From assembly GCF_014859355.1 (NCBI RefSeq), contig NZ_JACUUJ010000005.1, positions 1 through 64,000 of the forward strand: a stretch of DNA of 64,000 nucleotides, given 5' to 3'. A model generated the notes under the pieces. That model was not told the origin of the DNA. It did no database searches and was given only the letters and a program-made list of their open reading frames with translations. Below are positions 1 through 7,963 of this stretch, piece after piece (the first letter of the stretch is position 1; every line of letters starts with the position of its first letter). A program made the translations under genes and the position numbers. The DNA comes from Yoonia sp. (GTDB lineage: Bacteria > Pseudomonadota > Alphaproteobacteria > Rhodobacterales > Rhodobacteraceae).

Positions 1-1937
1 ATCACCTCGACCGGGCAGGGCAGGCCGGTGACGGGGTCATAATAGCGGGGGTAGGCGATCAAAGCGGCATGGACCAGCGCCACCAGATCAATCGTGGCAC
101 GCCGCCGCGTGATCGGCATGGCGCGATCGTCGGTCAGCCCCCAACCGGCATAAAACGGCATGCCCAGACAGGTGACGGACTTGCCACGCAAAAGCGCCTC
201 GAACCCCAAAAGCGAGGTGATGGTCCAAACCGCGTCTACCGCGTCAATGGCGGCGATCGGGTCGGTATTGGTCAAAACCACATCGGCGGTATCTTGGGCA
301 TCGGGTATGGCGCCGGGGCGCAGGCCCGCTTCGACATCCGGGTGTGGTTTGTAGATAATGACGGCGGCAGGATTGGCCTGTCGGGCTGCTTCCAGCAAGG
401 CGCGGTTTGTGGTCACCGTTGCGCGTCCCAGCCGGATTGCGGCGTCGTCTTCAACCTGACCTGGGACAAGAATGCGCCGTCCCTTGGGCAGCGACGGCAA
501 GGCGGTGGCATTGCGCAGATTGTATTTTGACAATCGCGCATCAGTGATGCGGGTGATCAAATCAGTGGCGCGGGCGCGCGCGCCGATATCCAGATCGGCG
601 CTGGCGTTGATCTGGTTTTCCAGATCGCTGGGGCGGGTCGCATCATAATAAATGCCCGACTGGTCCAGCACGAGGCTGAGCGGCGCAATCAGGTTTGCAC
701 CCAACCCGCGCGAGCGTAAAAAACCGTCTTCGACCAAAACCGCATCGGTCCCGCCGCGGCTGCCCCAGCGCATCAGGCGGCGCCCTGTCTTTTCGGCCTT
801 GGCTTTTGCTTGATTTCCCTGTGCAAAGATGACCCGCTTTGGCCCGCCAAAAAACCGTTGCAGCGGCGCGTGTTTCCATAAACGCATATCGGCAGCAATC
901 CAGCCCTGTTCGTCGTCGCGCCATGCGCGGGCAAAGGTCGCCAGCGTTGCTGCGGCTTCTTCGAAGCTGCACAACCGGTCGTGAAACGGGTCATACCATG
1001 TCGGATAAAGGATCATGGCCCCCGCAAACAGTTGCGCACGTGTCAGGGTCCGTTGGCGGCGTTGCAGTGGCTTACGGTCATCAGTCAGCCCCCAGCCGAT
1101 ATAGAATGGTTGGCCGAAGACGACGGGTTTATGCCCTGCTAAAATCGCCTCGAACCCCATTTGCGAACTGACAGTATAGACGGCAATCGCCCCTTCGCAC
1201 AAAACCCGGGGCGACAATGGCGCATCGCACAGGCTGATCCGGTCTGTCACGTCGTCGGATGTGAAATAGCCGGTGCGGTGCCCCGCGACCGTTTCGGGGT
1301 GGGTTTTGATAACAATGCGCGCGCCGGGATGTTCGGTTTGCGCAAAAAACAGCATTTCGCGAAAGGTATTGGCATCGGCCCCGCTGGCGCGGATGGACGC
1401 ATCCTTGCGGGTTTGGTCGATCACCAGCACATAACCGGGGTCCGGTGCTGCTACTTTTGGGTCAAAGGCGTTGTATTTTGACAAATGCACTGCAGAGATG
1501 GCGGCTATTCCCCTGCGGGCACGATCGAGCAGGGTAGTGTCATCCAATGGGTCTTGGGTCAGAATCATTTCAAGGTCAGACGGCGCTGCCGGGTCGAAAT
1601 GGACGCCGCGCCGGTCGATGTTCAACCCGATTGGCGGATCGCCATCGCGTCCTGGCCGCACCGAGCGTAAAAAGCTGTCTTCGATCCGCACCACGGACGT
1701 CTGCCGGCGGTCTGCCACGGCTTCACCGCGCGGGGCAGTTGGGCTGTGTCCCCAGACACCCACCAGATCATCTGGCCCCGGCGCACCGAGCCTGATGTCA
1801 AACCCGGCAAGATCAAGTATCCGGCGCACGCGCCCTTGTGTCAGAAACCCGCCATTATAGACAAACAGTTTTTGCCGCTTGTGAACACTCAAGGCACAGC
1901 TCGCAGCATCGGTTTGTCCGCCGGGGGCAGATCGCAT
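1..1937 (-). CDS. kpsC: Capsule polysaccharide beta-Kdo transferase KpsC (partial, runs off left edge)
   Basis: About 645 codons are open on the minus strand and the C-terminus lies outside the window. The translation contains two homologous halves, each with the signature PFYxGWGLTDDR (near positions 1085-1110 and 125-165), and the N-terminal half has VWGHSPTAPRG and IEDSFLRS. KpsC proteins carry two retaining beta-Kdo transferase modules that build the poly-Kdo linker on lipid for group 2 capsules at the inner-membrane face. The next gene upstream is kpsS, its usual partner. The start is uncertain: an in-frame ATG at 1937 lies inside the end of kpsS without a clear Shine-Dalgarno, and a TTG near 1890 is an alternative. 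Confidence 0.85.
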   Translation of the reverse strand, partial: MRSAPGGQTDAASCALSVHKRQKLFVYNGGFLTQGRVRRILDLAGFDIRLGAPGPDDLVGVWGHSPTAPRGEAVADRRQTSVVRIEDSFLRSVRPGRDGDPPIGLNIDRRGVHFDPAAPSDLEMILTQDPLDDTTLLDRARRGIAAISAVHLSKYNAFDPKVAAPDPGYVLVIDQTRKDASIRASGADANTFREMLFFAQTEHPGARIVIKTHPETVAGHRTGYFTSDDVTDRISLCDAPLSPRVLCEGAIAVYTVSSQMGFEAILAGHKPVVFGQPFYIGWGLTDDRKPLQRRQRTLTRAQLFAGAMILYPTWYDPFHDRLCSFEEAAATLATFARAWRDDEQGWIAADMRLWKHAPLQRFFGGPKRVIFAQGNQAKAKAEKTGRRLMRWGSRGGTDAVLVEDGFLRSRGLGANLIAPLSLVLDQSGIYYDATRPSDLENQINASADLDIGARARATDLITRITDARLSKYNLRNATALPSLPKGRRILVPGQVEDDAAIRLGRATVTTNRALLEAARQANPAAVIIYKPHPDVEAGLRPGAIPDAQDTADVVLTNTDPIAAIDAVDAVWTITSLLGFEALLRGKSVTCLGMPFYAGWGLTDDRAMPITRRRATIDLVALVHAALIAYPRYYDPVTGLPCPVEV

Positions 1938-3199
1938 AGCGCGTCATAGGGGTCAGCATCCGCCAACATCCTATCGACAAGATGGCGCAACAGCTGCCGC
2001 CGCCCGCGCGCGGAATAGAACCCGCCTGGAACTTGGCTGGTATCCAGAAGGAACCGCCGATAGATGCGATAAGCTGTCATATCCGGGCGGGCGGGGCTGG
2101 CGAAAAACGCAGGCAATGACTGATCAGAGACGAGCCCCGGTTTGTCATAAACGGCGGTGCCGAATGTTTTTAACGGGATTCCGCGCCACAAGACTTGTTG
2201 CCCGGCTGTGGAATTGACGGTCACTGCACTGCGCGCATCGCCCAGTATCTGCGCAAGTTTCCCGCCGTGCAGATAGTGGACGCGATCGGCGATACCATGC
2301 GTCTGTGCCGTTCGGGCGATAACGCGGCGCAGGGGCAGAGACCCATTATCAAGCGGATGACCTTTGAACACCAGATGGTGATGGCGCGGTGCCCCGCGCG
2401 CAAAACCGCTGATCACGATGTCAATAAAATCGGCCATGCTGGAAAAAGGCGAATGCGCTTGGAAACTTGAATCGTGTTCCAGTTGCAGCAGCGCGATGTG
2501 ATAGGGGTATCCGCCCGCCTTGATCCGCCAAGAAGCCCAACGGCGCGCGATCGCCTGAAATGGCATGCGCAGGAAGCGTTTCGTGTAAAGCCGCGCTTCT
2601 TGCCGGATGGGCAGGGCGCGGTGCCGCTGGAAATGGGGATAGCGCTGATTTCGGAACATGACGAACCAATGATACAGCGCACCATAGAAAATATGCTGCC
2701 GCATGTCGCCCCAATGCGCCGGTGGCGTGGGCATGTCGTTGTCGGCTTGGGCCAGCCGTGCAGCCATGTCGGTAATTGACAGATGCATCAGGCGCGAATG
2801 CCCGTTACTGCCGCCCCTTTCGTAGGTCACCCAATAGGGGCGCATGTAACCTTCTTCAAAGACATGCACACGCACCCCTGCGGTGCGGGCCTGTTTGACC
2901 GCTTCTGCGTGGATCGGGCGGGTGTCACCATATAAGACAATATCGGTGATATTGCGGCTGCGCAGCAGTGCGTCAAGGGTTGCGGGCCATTCTGCGGGGG
3001 GGGCGTTGAAAGGAATAAATCCCTGATCATGCCCCCAGAACGCTGCATCACCAGCATTGAACCCCACGCGCCAGACCGTTGCGCCGGTGGCACGCAACAT
3101 GCGCCCCAACTGGCGCAGGAATGGCCCATGTGGCCCCTGAAGGAATAAAAAATGGCGGTGCGTGGCAGAGGTCATAAAGATTATATTGCCGATACTCAT
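1889..3199 (-). CDS. kpsS: Capsule polysaccharide beta-Kdo transferase KpsS
   Basis: A protein of about 436 residues with the KpsS/LipB N-terminal motif HFLFLQGPHGPF. KpsS adds the first beta-Kdo to lysophosphatidylglycerol, after which KpsC extends the linker; both act at the cytoplasmic face during capsule assembly. Internal motifs such as VFEEGYMRPYWVTYERGG and VNSTAG agree with the family. The ATG at 3199 is preferred over an upstream TTG at 3205; an ATG at 3175 directly before the conserved SATHRHFLF stretch is also possible, since none has a strong Shine-Dalgarno. kpsC overlaps the 3' end. The pair is divergent from the riboflavin genes. Confidence 0.85.
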   Translation of the reverse strand: MSIGNIIFMTSATHRHFLFLQGPHGPFLRQLGRMLRATGATVWRVGFNAGDAAFWGHDQGFIPFNAPPAEWPATLDALLRSRNITDIVLYGDTRPIHAEAVKQARTAGVRVHVFEEGYMRPYWVTYERGGSNGHSRLMHLSITDMAARLAQADNDMPTPPAHWGDMRQHIFYGALYHWFVMFRNQRYPHFQRHRALPIRQEARLYTKRFLRMPFQAIARRWASWRIKAGGYPYHIALLQLEHDSSFQAHSPFSSMADFIDIVISGFARGAPRHHHLVFKGHPLDNGSLPLRRVIARTAQTHGIADRVHYLHGGKLAQILGDARSAVTVNSTAGQQVLWRGIPLKTFGTAVYDKPGLVSDQSLPAFFASPARPDMTAYRIYRRFLLDTSQVPGGFYSARGRRQLLRHLVDRMLADADPYDALCDLPPADKPMLRAVP

Positions 3200-3311
3200 G
3201 CGCAAAGAGTTAATGGTCCTGTTTGGCCTGATTACGACAGAACTGCAAGAATGTCGCCTTGCCGGTGCAGGGCCAAGACGTTAGGTCAAAACCAAAGCAA
3301 AGGGGGCACAC

Positions 3312-3908
3312 ATGTTCACAGGAATTGTCACCGATATCGGCCGGGTGCTGGAACTGGAAAAACGTGGTGATCTGCGTGCGCGGATCGGAACAGGTTATGA
3401 CGTGGCGGGGATCGACATCGGCGCTTCGATCGCCTGTGACGGGGTGTGTCTGACGGTCATTGCGCTGGGGCGAGATCCGCAAAACTGGTTTGATGTGGAA
3501 ATTTCCGCTGAAACCGTCGGGGCCACCAATGTGGGTGGCTGGGCCGTTGGCAAACGGTTGAACCTTGAACGTGCGCTTAAGGTCGGAGATGAACTGGGAG
3601 GGCATATCGTGTCGGGCCATGTGGATGGCGTGGCGGAAGTGATTGTCATGAAAGACGAAGGCGACAGCACCCGCGTGACCTTTCGCGCGCCTGAAGAATT
3701 TGCAAAATTCATCGCACCCAAGGGGTCAGTGGCGCTGAACGGCACGTCGCTGACGGTGAACGAAGTGGTCGGGCGCGATTTCGGGATCAATTTCATCCCG
3801 CATACCAAAACGGCGACGACATGGGGGGACACAGCAGTGGGCGACCTGATCAATCTGGAAATCGACACGATGGCCCGCTATGTTGCCCGCCTGCGCGACT
3901 ATGGCTGA
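3312..3908 (+). CDS. ribE: Riboflavin synthase alpha chain
   Basis: A 198-residue protein that dismutates two 6,7-dimethyl-8-ribityllumazines into riboflavin plus the pyrimidine precursor. The N-terminal MFTGIV and the internally duplicated lumazine-binding domains are visible: SIACDGVCLTV in the first half and SVALNGTSLTVNEV in the second. Length matches the family (about 200). An AAAGGGGG Shine-Dalgarno precedes the ATG. It leads the row ribE-ribBX-ribH-nusB. No FMN riboswitch was recognised in the 110 bp upstream. Confidence 0.95.
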   Translation: MFTGIVTDIGRVLELEKRGDLRARIGTGYDVAGIDIGASIACDGVCLTVIALGRDPQNWFDVEISAETVGATNVGGWAVGKRLNLERALKVGDELGGHIVSGHVDGVAEVIVMKDEGDSTRVTFRAPEEFAKFIAPKGSVALNGTSLTVNEVVGRDFGINFIPHTKTATTWGDTAVGDLINLEIDTMARYVARLRDYG

Positions 3909-3911
3909 TGC

Positions 3912-3939
3912 GCGCCCGCCCTTTCCAAAGTGCGGGCGC
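3912..3939 (+). other. GC-rich stem-loop between ribE and ribBX
   Basis: GCGCCCGC (3912-3919) pairs perfectly with GCGGGCGC (3932-3939), and CTTT/AAAG can extend the stem inside. No T-run follows, so it is not a classical intrinsic terminator. It lies just after the ribE stop and 38 bp before the ribBX start, where it could stabilise the upstream mRNA or modulate read-through. Confidence 0.35.
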
Positions 3940-3977
3940 TGGGCTATCTGGCTTGCAACAAATCATCGGGGACTGCC

Positions 3978-5108
3978 ATGAACCAGACATTCGAAACACC
4001 TGGGCCGGTCGAGCTGGACTGGTCTGACGCTGTCAGCAAAATCGAAGATATCATCGCCGATGCGCGCAACGGGCGGATGTTCATTCTTGTCGATCACGAA
4101 GACCGCGAAAACGAAGGCGATCTGGTGATCCCCGCGCAGATGGCCACGCCCGATGCCATCAACTTTATGGCCAAACACGGGCGCGGGCTGATTTGCCTGT
4201 CGTTGACGGGCGCGCGGATTGATGCGCTGGGGCTGCCGCTGATGGCGTCGCATAATTCATCGCGTCACGAAACGGCGTTCACCGTCAGCATTGAAGCCCG
4301 CGAAGGTGTCAGCACTGGCATTTCCGCCGCCGACCGTGCCTTGACCGTGGCCACGGCGATTGATGCGTCCAAAGGCGCGGTTGATATTGCCACCCCCGGC
4401 CATGTGTTCCCGTTGCGCGCGCGCGACGGCGGCGTGCTGGTGCGCGCAGGGCATACAGAGGCAGCAGTGGATATTGCCCGCCTTGCCGGGCTGAACCCCG
4501 CTGGCGTGATCTGCGAGATCATGAAGGAAGATGGCGAAATGGCCCGCCTGCCGGATCTGATTGCCTTTGCGCAACTGCACGGGTTGAAGATTGGCACGAT
4601 CAGCGACCTGATCGCCTACAGGCGGCGCCACGACAATCTGGTCCGCGTCCGCGAAACCAGCACGATTGAGTCGGAATTCGGCGGCGCATGGGAAATGCGG
4701 ATTTACACCGATGAAACCCAAGGGGCTGAACATATCGCGCTGATCAAGGGCGATATCACCACACCCGAACCTGTTCTGGTGCGGATGCATGCACTTGATC
4801 CCATGCTGGATGTGGTCGGGGCCGGCCCAAAAGGGCGACGCAACGAATTCGGCGACGCGATGGAGCTGATCGCCGCCGAAGGGCGCGGCGCGCTGGTGCT
4901 GTTGCGGGATGTGCATATGCAATTGGACGCGGCCGAGGAATCATCGCCGCAAACCCTGCGGCAATATGGGTTGGGCGCGCAGATCCTGTCGTCGCTCGGG
5001 CTGCACGAAATCGAACTGCTCACCAATTCACCCCGCCCCAAGGTCGTGGGGCTTGACGCCTACGGCCTGCAAATCGTCGGCACGCGCAAAATCTCGGAGA
5101 TCGGATAA
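3978..5108 (+). CDS. ribB: 3,4-dihydroxy-2-butanone-4-phosphate synthase with degenerate GTP cyclohydrolase II-like domain (RibBX type)
   Basis: A 376-residue, two-domain protein. Residues 1-205 are DHBP synthase, with the acidic motif DHEDRENEGDL near 39-49, SSRHETAFTVS, and GHVFPLRARDGGVLVRAGHTEA; it makes the four-carbon riboflavin precursor from ribulose 5-phosphate. The C-terminal 165 residues align in outline with GTP cyclohydrolase II but lack the zinc cysteines (C-x10-C-x-C) and the RQEGRGIGL loop, so that activity is unlikely. Alphaproteobacterial RibBX proteins have this architecture. The ATG at 3978 follows GGGGA; the frame is open further upstream but without a ribosome site. The stop overlaps the ribH ATG as TAATG. 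Confidence 0.9.
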   Translation: MNQTFETPGPVELDWSDAVSKIEDIIADARNGRMFILVDHEDRENEGDLVIPAQMATPDAINFMAKHGRGLICLSLTGARIDALGLPLMASHNSSRHETAFTVSIEAREGVSTGISAADRALTVATAIDASKGAVDIATPGHVFPLRARDGGVLVRAGHTEAAVDIARLAGLNPAGVICEIMKEDGEMARLPDLIAFAQLHGLKIGTISDLIAYRRRHDNLVRVRETSTIESEFGGAWEMRIYTDETQGAEHIALIKGDITTPEPVLVRMHALDPMLDVVGAGPKGRRNEFGDAMELIAAEGRGALVLLRDVHMQLDAAEESSPQTLRQYGLGAQILSSLGLHEIELLTNSPRPKVVGLDAYGLQIVGTRKISEIG

Positions 5109-5647
5109 TGGCCGGACCGTCGCACCATATTCTGCCGCTGCCGGAATTCGACAAGCCGGTGAAACTGCTGATCGTGGCCTCGCCTTATTACAAGGATATA
5201 TCCGATCATCAGGTCGCAGGCGCGCAGGCGGAAATCGAAAAGGCGGGTGCGACATGGGACATGGTGCATGTGCCTGGCGCGCTGGAAATCCCCACCGCGA
5301 TCGGCATCGCTGAACGGATGAGCAATTTTGACGGCTATGTCGCGCTTGGCTGTGTGATCCGGGGGGAAACGACGCATTACGATACAGTCTGCAATGACAG
5401 TTCCCGCGCGATCCAGCTTCTGGGGCTGCAAGGGCTGTGTATTGGCAACGGCATCCTGACGGTTGAGAATTATGAACAGGCTGTCGTGCGTGCAGACCCT
5501 GACCAGATGAACAAAGGCGGCGGTGCGGCCGCTGCGGCCTTGCACCTGATCGCGCTGGCCCGTAAGTGGGGCAACGCTGACAAGGGTGTCGGTTTTACAC
5601 GGGAAATTCTGTTGGCCGGTGATGCGGGCAACGCGAAAAAAGCATGA
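5108..5647 (+). CDS. ribH: 6,7-dimethyl-8-ribityllumazine synthase
   Basis: A 179-residue lumazine synthase that condenses 5-amino-6-ribitylaminouracil with dihydroxybutanone phosphate, the step before RibE. Recognisable motifs are VPGALEIPTAIG, GCVIRGETTHYDTV (containing the conserved histidine pair region) and GNGILTVEN. It is translationally coupled on both sides: its ATG overlaps the ribBX stop, and its stop overlaps the nusB ATG (ATGA). The sequence is somewhat longer than the 155-residue family norm because of an N-terminal extension and a tail of about 20 residues. Confidence 0.95.
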   Translation: MAGPSHHILPLPEFDKPVKLLIVASPYYKDISDHQVAGAQAEIEKAGATWDMVHVPGALEIPTAIGIAERMSNFDGYVALGCVIRGETTHYDTVCNDSSRAIQLLGLQGLCIGNGILTVENYEQAVVRADPDQMNKGGGAAAAALHLIALARKWGNADKGVGFTREILLAGDAGNAKKA

Positions 5648-6111
5648 CAATTTCAAACAACCAACGCCGCAAGATGAAATCCGCCGCCCGGTTCTATGCC
5701 GTGCAGGCGCTGTTTCAGATGGAAGCATCCAACCAGACCGTTGATGCAGTGATAACCGAATTCGAAAACCACCGGTTCGGTGAGATTTTTGAAGATCGCG
5801 AAATGGCCGAAGGTGATGTTGTGACCTTTCGTTTGCTAATGGAAAAGGCCGTTGATCATCAGGCGATGATCGATCAAATGACCGACCGTGCCTTGGTCGC
5901 CAAGTGGCCCATTGCACGGATCGACCCGACGTGGCGTGCGCTGTTTCGGGCCGCAGGTGCCGAATTGACCGACAAACAGACCCCGCCCAAGGTGGTGATC
6001 AGCGAATTTGTCGCCGTGGCCGAGGCTTTCGCCCATGACGACAAGGAACCCAAGTTCGTCAACGCCGTTCTGGACCATATGGCGCGCGAGGCGCGGCCTG
6101 AGGCGTTTTAG
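5644..6111 (+). CDS. nusB: Transcription antitermination factor NusB
   Basis: A 155-residue, all-helical RNA-binding protein of the NusB family, which joins NusE(S10) at boxA to support antitermination of rRNA transcription. The N-terminal RRKMKSAARFYAVQALFQME and C-terminal ISEFVAVAEAFAHDDKEPKF match the usual RxxAlQaLy and INEyVelak/FVNGvLd patterns. It starts within the ribH stop (ATGA), the common ribH-nusB arrangement in proteobacteria. Confidence 0.95.
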   Translation: MTISNNQRRKMKSAARFYAVQALFQMEASNQTVDAVITEFENHRFGEIFEDREMAEGDVVTFRLLMEKAVDHQAMIDQMTDRALVAKWPIARIDPTWRALFRAAGAELTDKQTPPKVVISEFVAVAEAFAHDDKEPKFVNAVLDHMAREARPEAF

Positions 6112-6149
6112 CCTATTTCACAGTCGGGACACTGATCGTATCAACGGTC

Positions 6150-6452
6150 ATGATCGAAAAACCTGAACCTAATTTGATTCGGCTTTATTTGCGTCATTGC
6201 GCAATAGGTTTTGCACTGTCGGCTGTGTTCGTCGGATTGATCCTTTGGTTTGATGTCGGGCACCTTGCAAGCCTGATCGGGGGATCCGATATCGCCCTGA
6301 TGGCTGTTTTTTTGCTGTGGTTCTTTCATGGAACTGTTTTCGGCAGCGTGCAATTTGCCATCATGGTGATGCTGAACACTGATAAAAACGATGACGACGA
6401 TAACCGCGGCGCCGGCGTGCCCGTTGCTGTGCGGGTGCAGGCTCATCGCTGA
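6150..6452 (+). CDS. Small two-helix membrane protein, function unknown
   Basis: A 100-residue protein with two predicted transmembrane helices: about residues 16-37 (IGFALSAVFVGLILWFDVG) and 46-72 (IALMAVFLLWFFHGTVFGSV). An acidic run DKNDDDDN and a basic C-terminus follow. I do not recognise a characterised family. The coding character and position after nusB support a real gene, but its ribosome binding site is weak. Confidence 0.6.
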   Translation: MIEKPEPNLIRLYLRHCAIGFALSAVFVGLILWFDVGHLASLIGGSDIALMAVFLLWFFHGTVFGSVQFAIMVMLNTDKNDDDDNRGAGVPVAVRVQAHR

Positions 6453-6488
6453 CTGGCGGTGCGCCGGGGTGGATTTTCATGTTGAAAA

Positions 6489-6655
6489 GTGACGGGAACC
6501 ACGGCGACCGTAAAGGCAACTAACCCCGAGGACCTGTTTTTACAGGTGGGCACCAGGTAATCAGACCAGAGCCTGAACAGAGCCAGCTCCCTCGGATTTG
6601 CTTAAGGCCACTGGATTTGTACCTTGTAACTACGAGAAGCGCAGAAACCCGTCGT
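6489..6655 (+). ncRNA. ssrS: Candidate 6S RNA (ssrS), rod-like structured RNA
   Basis: In a gap with no plus-strand gene, the ends can pair as GTGACGGG (6489-6496) with CCCGTCGT (6648-6655; six Watson-Crick plus two wobble pairs). An internal AAGG/CCTT helix (near 6513 and 6622) and a terminal arm CCGAGG (6526-6531) with CCTCGG (6590-6595) enclose a small hairpin, ACCTGT-TTTT-ACAGGT. An overall length of about 167 nt, one long interrupted helix, and an open central region before a GC-rich terminal arm are what is expected of 6S RNA, which binds sigma70 RNA polymerase. This is inferred from folding by eye; no sequence search was possible. Confidence 0.45.
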
Positions 6656-6703
6656 CTAGAGAACTAGGCATCCGCACGCGCCAGAGCAAGGGTTTGGAAA
6701 AGT

Positions 6704-6850
6704 TTATTCTTCTACGTCGCCACGCAGCAGCCAGCCCTTTGGTCCGACCATCCCGATCGGCCCAAAGGCAAGCAGCGCCCGTTCAGCCACGCCAACGGTC
6801 AAAAGTGCCATGCAAACCTGAAAAAACGTGATACTGGCAAAAAGGGTCAT
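6704..6850 (-). CDS. Small membrane protein, 48 aa, function unknown
   Basis: A short minus-strand frame begins MTLFASITFFQVCMALLTVG and continues through ERALLAFGPIGMVGPKGW to an acidic end. The ATG at 6850 is spaced seven bases from AAGGA. An in-frame ATG at 6859 has the Shine-Dalgarno directly against it and is less likely. One hydrophobic helix (residues 2-22) with a polar tail suggests a small inner-membrane protein. No other feature explains this stretch. It points toward the 3' end of the candidate 6S RNA. The stretch 6860-7019 upstream shows nothing further. Confidence 0.5.
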   Translation of the reverse strand: MTLFASITFFQVCMALLTVGVAERALLAFGPIGMVGPKGWLLRGDVEE

Positions 6851-7019
6851 AGAAGCCATCCTTGTTAAACTTGCTTAAGTGTTCGATGAAAAAACAGACG
6901 AAATAATGGCCTCTGCATGGTTATACTGAACAATTTGCCGGCGGTTCCGTCTTAATTGGTTCACGTTGGTGAAAGAATGCTGCGCATTCGTCGCGCACTT
7001 TGTCTTGTTGCTTGACGAT

Positions 7020-7034
7020 GTTTCTGTTTTGTTC
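7020..7034 (+). promoter_or_regulatory. Near-consensus LexA (SOS) box before mmcB
   Basis: The sequence is GTTT-CTGTTTT-GTTC, one base away from the alphaproteobacterial LexA operator GTTC-N7-GTTC. It ends 11 bp before the mmcB start codon, a position from which LexA would block transcription. Caulobacter mmcB is a mitomycin-inducible SOS gene, so the site fits the gene. Confidence 0.55.
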
Positions 7035-7045
7035 ATATTTAAGTC

Positions 7046-7504
7046 ATGGTTACAGATTATCTTGTTCAGCCCATGATGCCGGGTCAATTGCTGGCACGTG
7101 GAGTCAGCCGCCATTTGCGCAGCCACGATTTTGTCAGCGTCGTGGAACTGGTGCCCGTGGCAGGTTTGCGGGTCGATGTCATGGCGCTTGGTCCAAAAGG
7201 CGAGGTTTGGATCGTGGAATGTAAATCAAGCCGGGCGGATTATATGACCGATCAGAAATGGCGGGGTTATCTGGACTGGTGTGACCGGTTTTTCTGGGCG
7301 GTTGACAGCGAATTTCCGACAGATTTGTTGCCTGTTGACACGGGTCTGATCCTTGCCGACGGCTATGATGCGGAAATCATGCGGATCGGACCAGAATCGC
7401 GGCTTGCGCCGGCCCGGCGCAAAGCTGTGATTCAGAAGTTTGCCCGCCACGCCGCCATGCGGGCACAGGCGGCCCGCGATCCGGGTTTTGTCAGCGTTTT
7501 TTGA
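7046..7504 (+). CDS. mmcB: MmcB family DNA repair protein
   Basis: A 152-residue protein of the MmcB family (COG5321). A PD-(D/E)XK nuclease-like core is visible: D44 in RVDVMALG, then E58-C-K60 in VWIVECKSS, followed by WRGYLDWCDRFFWAVD. Family members are SOS-induced in alphaproteobacteria and contribute to survival of mitomycin C damage; the exact substrate is not settled. An SOS-like box sits directly upstream. The 3' end overlaps the convergent small gene by 14 bp. Confidence 0.85.
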   Translation: MVTDYLVQPMMPGQLLARGVSRHLRSHDFVSVVELVPVAGLRVDVMALGPKGEVWIVECKSSRADYMTDQKWRGYLDWCDRFFWAVDSEFPTDLLPVDTGLILADGYDAEIMRIGPESRLAPARRKAVIQKFARHAAMRAQAARDPGFVSVF

Positions 7505-7682
7505 TCGCGCGCGCGGCCATGGCGGCGGCCTTGATTTCATCTGCGATTTCGTCAGCCTCTTCCGGTTCGAAATCCATCGGCACCTCAACGCCGTTTGCTT
7601 CGATAAAGATGCGCACCATCCCAAGGTCGGTTGGCCCGATCTGCATGTTTGCTTCGATGTCGCGTTCGCTGTTGATACCCAT
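7491..7682 (-). CDS. Small conserved protein (DUF6324-like)
   Basis: A 63-residue acidic protein starting MGINSERDIEANMQIGPTD, with MVRIFIEANGVEVPMDF and a helical C-terminus rich in Glu and Ala. The ATG at 7682 has GGGGG eight bases upstream; an open frame extends further upstream without a ribosome site. It resembles the short Rhodobacteraceae family DUF6324 as I remember it, and no function is known. It is convergent with mmcB and overlaps its end. Confidence 0.65.
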   Translation of the reverse strand: MGINSERDIEANMQIGPTDLGMVRIFIEANGVEVPMDFEPEEADEIADEIKAAAMAARAIKKR

Positions 7683-7809
7683 GATGGCCCCCGTGATCCG
7701 TTGGTGTTTTCCTAGCCCGAGCATAGGCCGGTGTGCAAGGCTTGGACGGTTGGCAATCGGCTGATGGGGTCTTGCAATCGTCCGGCGGGGCGGCTAAATC
7801 CCCTCCTGT

Positions 7810-7886
7810 GCCGCCTTAGCTCAGTTGGTTAGAGCGCTTGATTGTGGATCAAGAGGTCCCTGGTTCGAGACCAGGAGGTGGTACCA
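7810..7886 (+). tRNA. tRNA-His (GTG anticodon)
   Basis: A complete cloverleaf: acceptor GCCGCCT/AGGTGGT, D-arm GCTC/GAGC, anticodon arm CTTGA-TTGTGGA-TCAAG with anticodon GTG, T-arm CCTGG-TTCGAGA-CCAGG, discriminator A73 and an encoded CCA. Position -1 is T, so the usual extra G-1 of tRNA-His is not encoded and position 73 is A rather than C. That combination is known for many alphaproteobacteria, whose HisRS has adapted. The first pair is G1-U72. Confidence 0.97.
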
Positions 7887-7963
7887 TCAGCCAAATTTCA
7901 ATAAATTTGCAATTGTCTGCGCGGGTGCGTATCGGGCCAGACGATGAAACAGGACCGTATCCC

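Noticed and set aside
3206-3311. FMN riboswitch before ribE
   Set aside because: None of the conserved RFN blocks could be recognised and the leader of 106 bp is short for one.
3930-3977. Upstream extension of the ribBX frame
   Set aside because: The frame is open, but it runs through a stable hairpin and lacks a Shine-Dalgarno, whereas ATG 3978 has GGGGA at good spacing.
6875-7126. Minus-strand open frame of 83 codons overlapping the mmcB start
   Set aside because: It covers the mmcB promoter and SOS-like box, has no recognisable domain and is rich in Asn/Thr/Ser with low coding character.
7838-7963. Upstream extension of the pseudouridine synthase frame
   Set aside because: It would run through the tRNA-His gene; ATG 7964 has its own AGGA.
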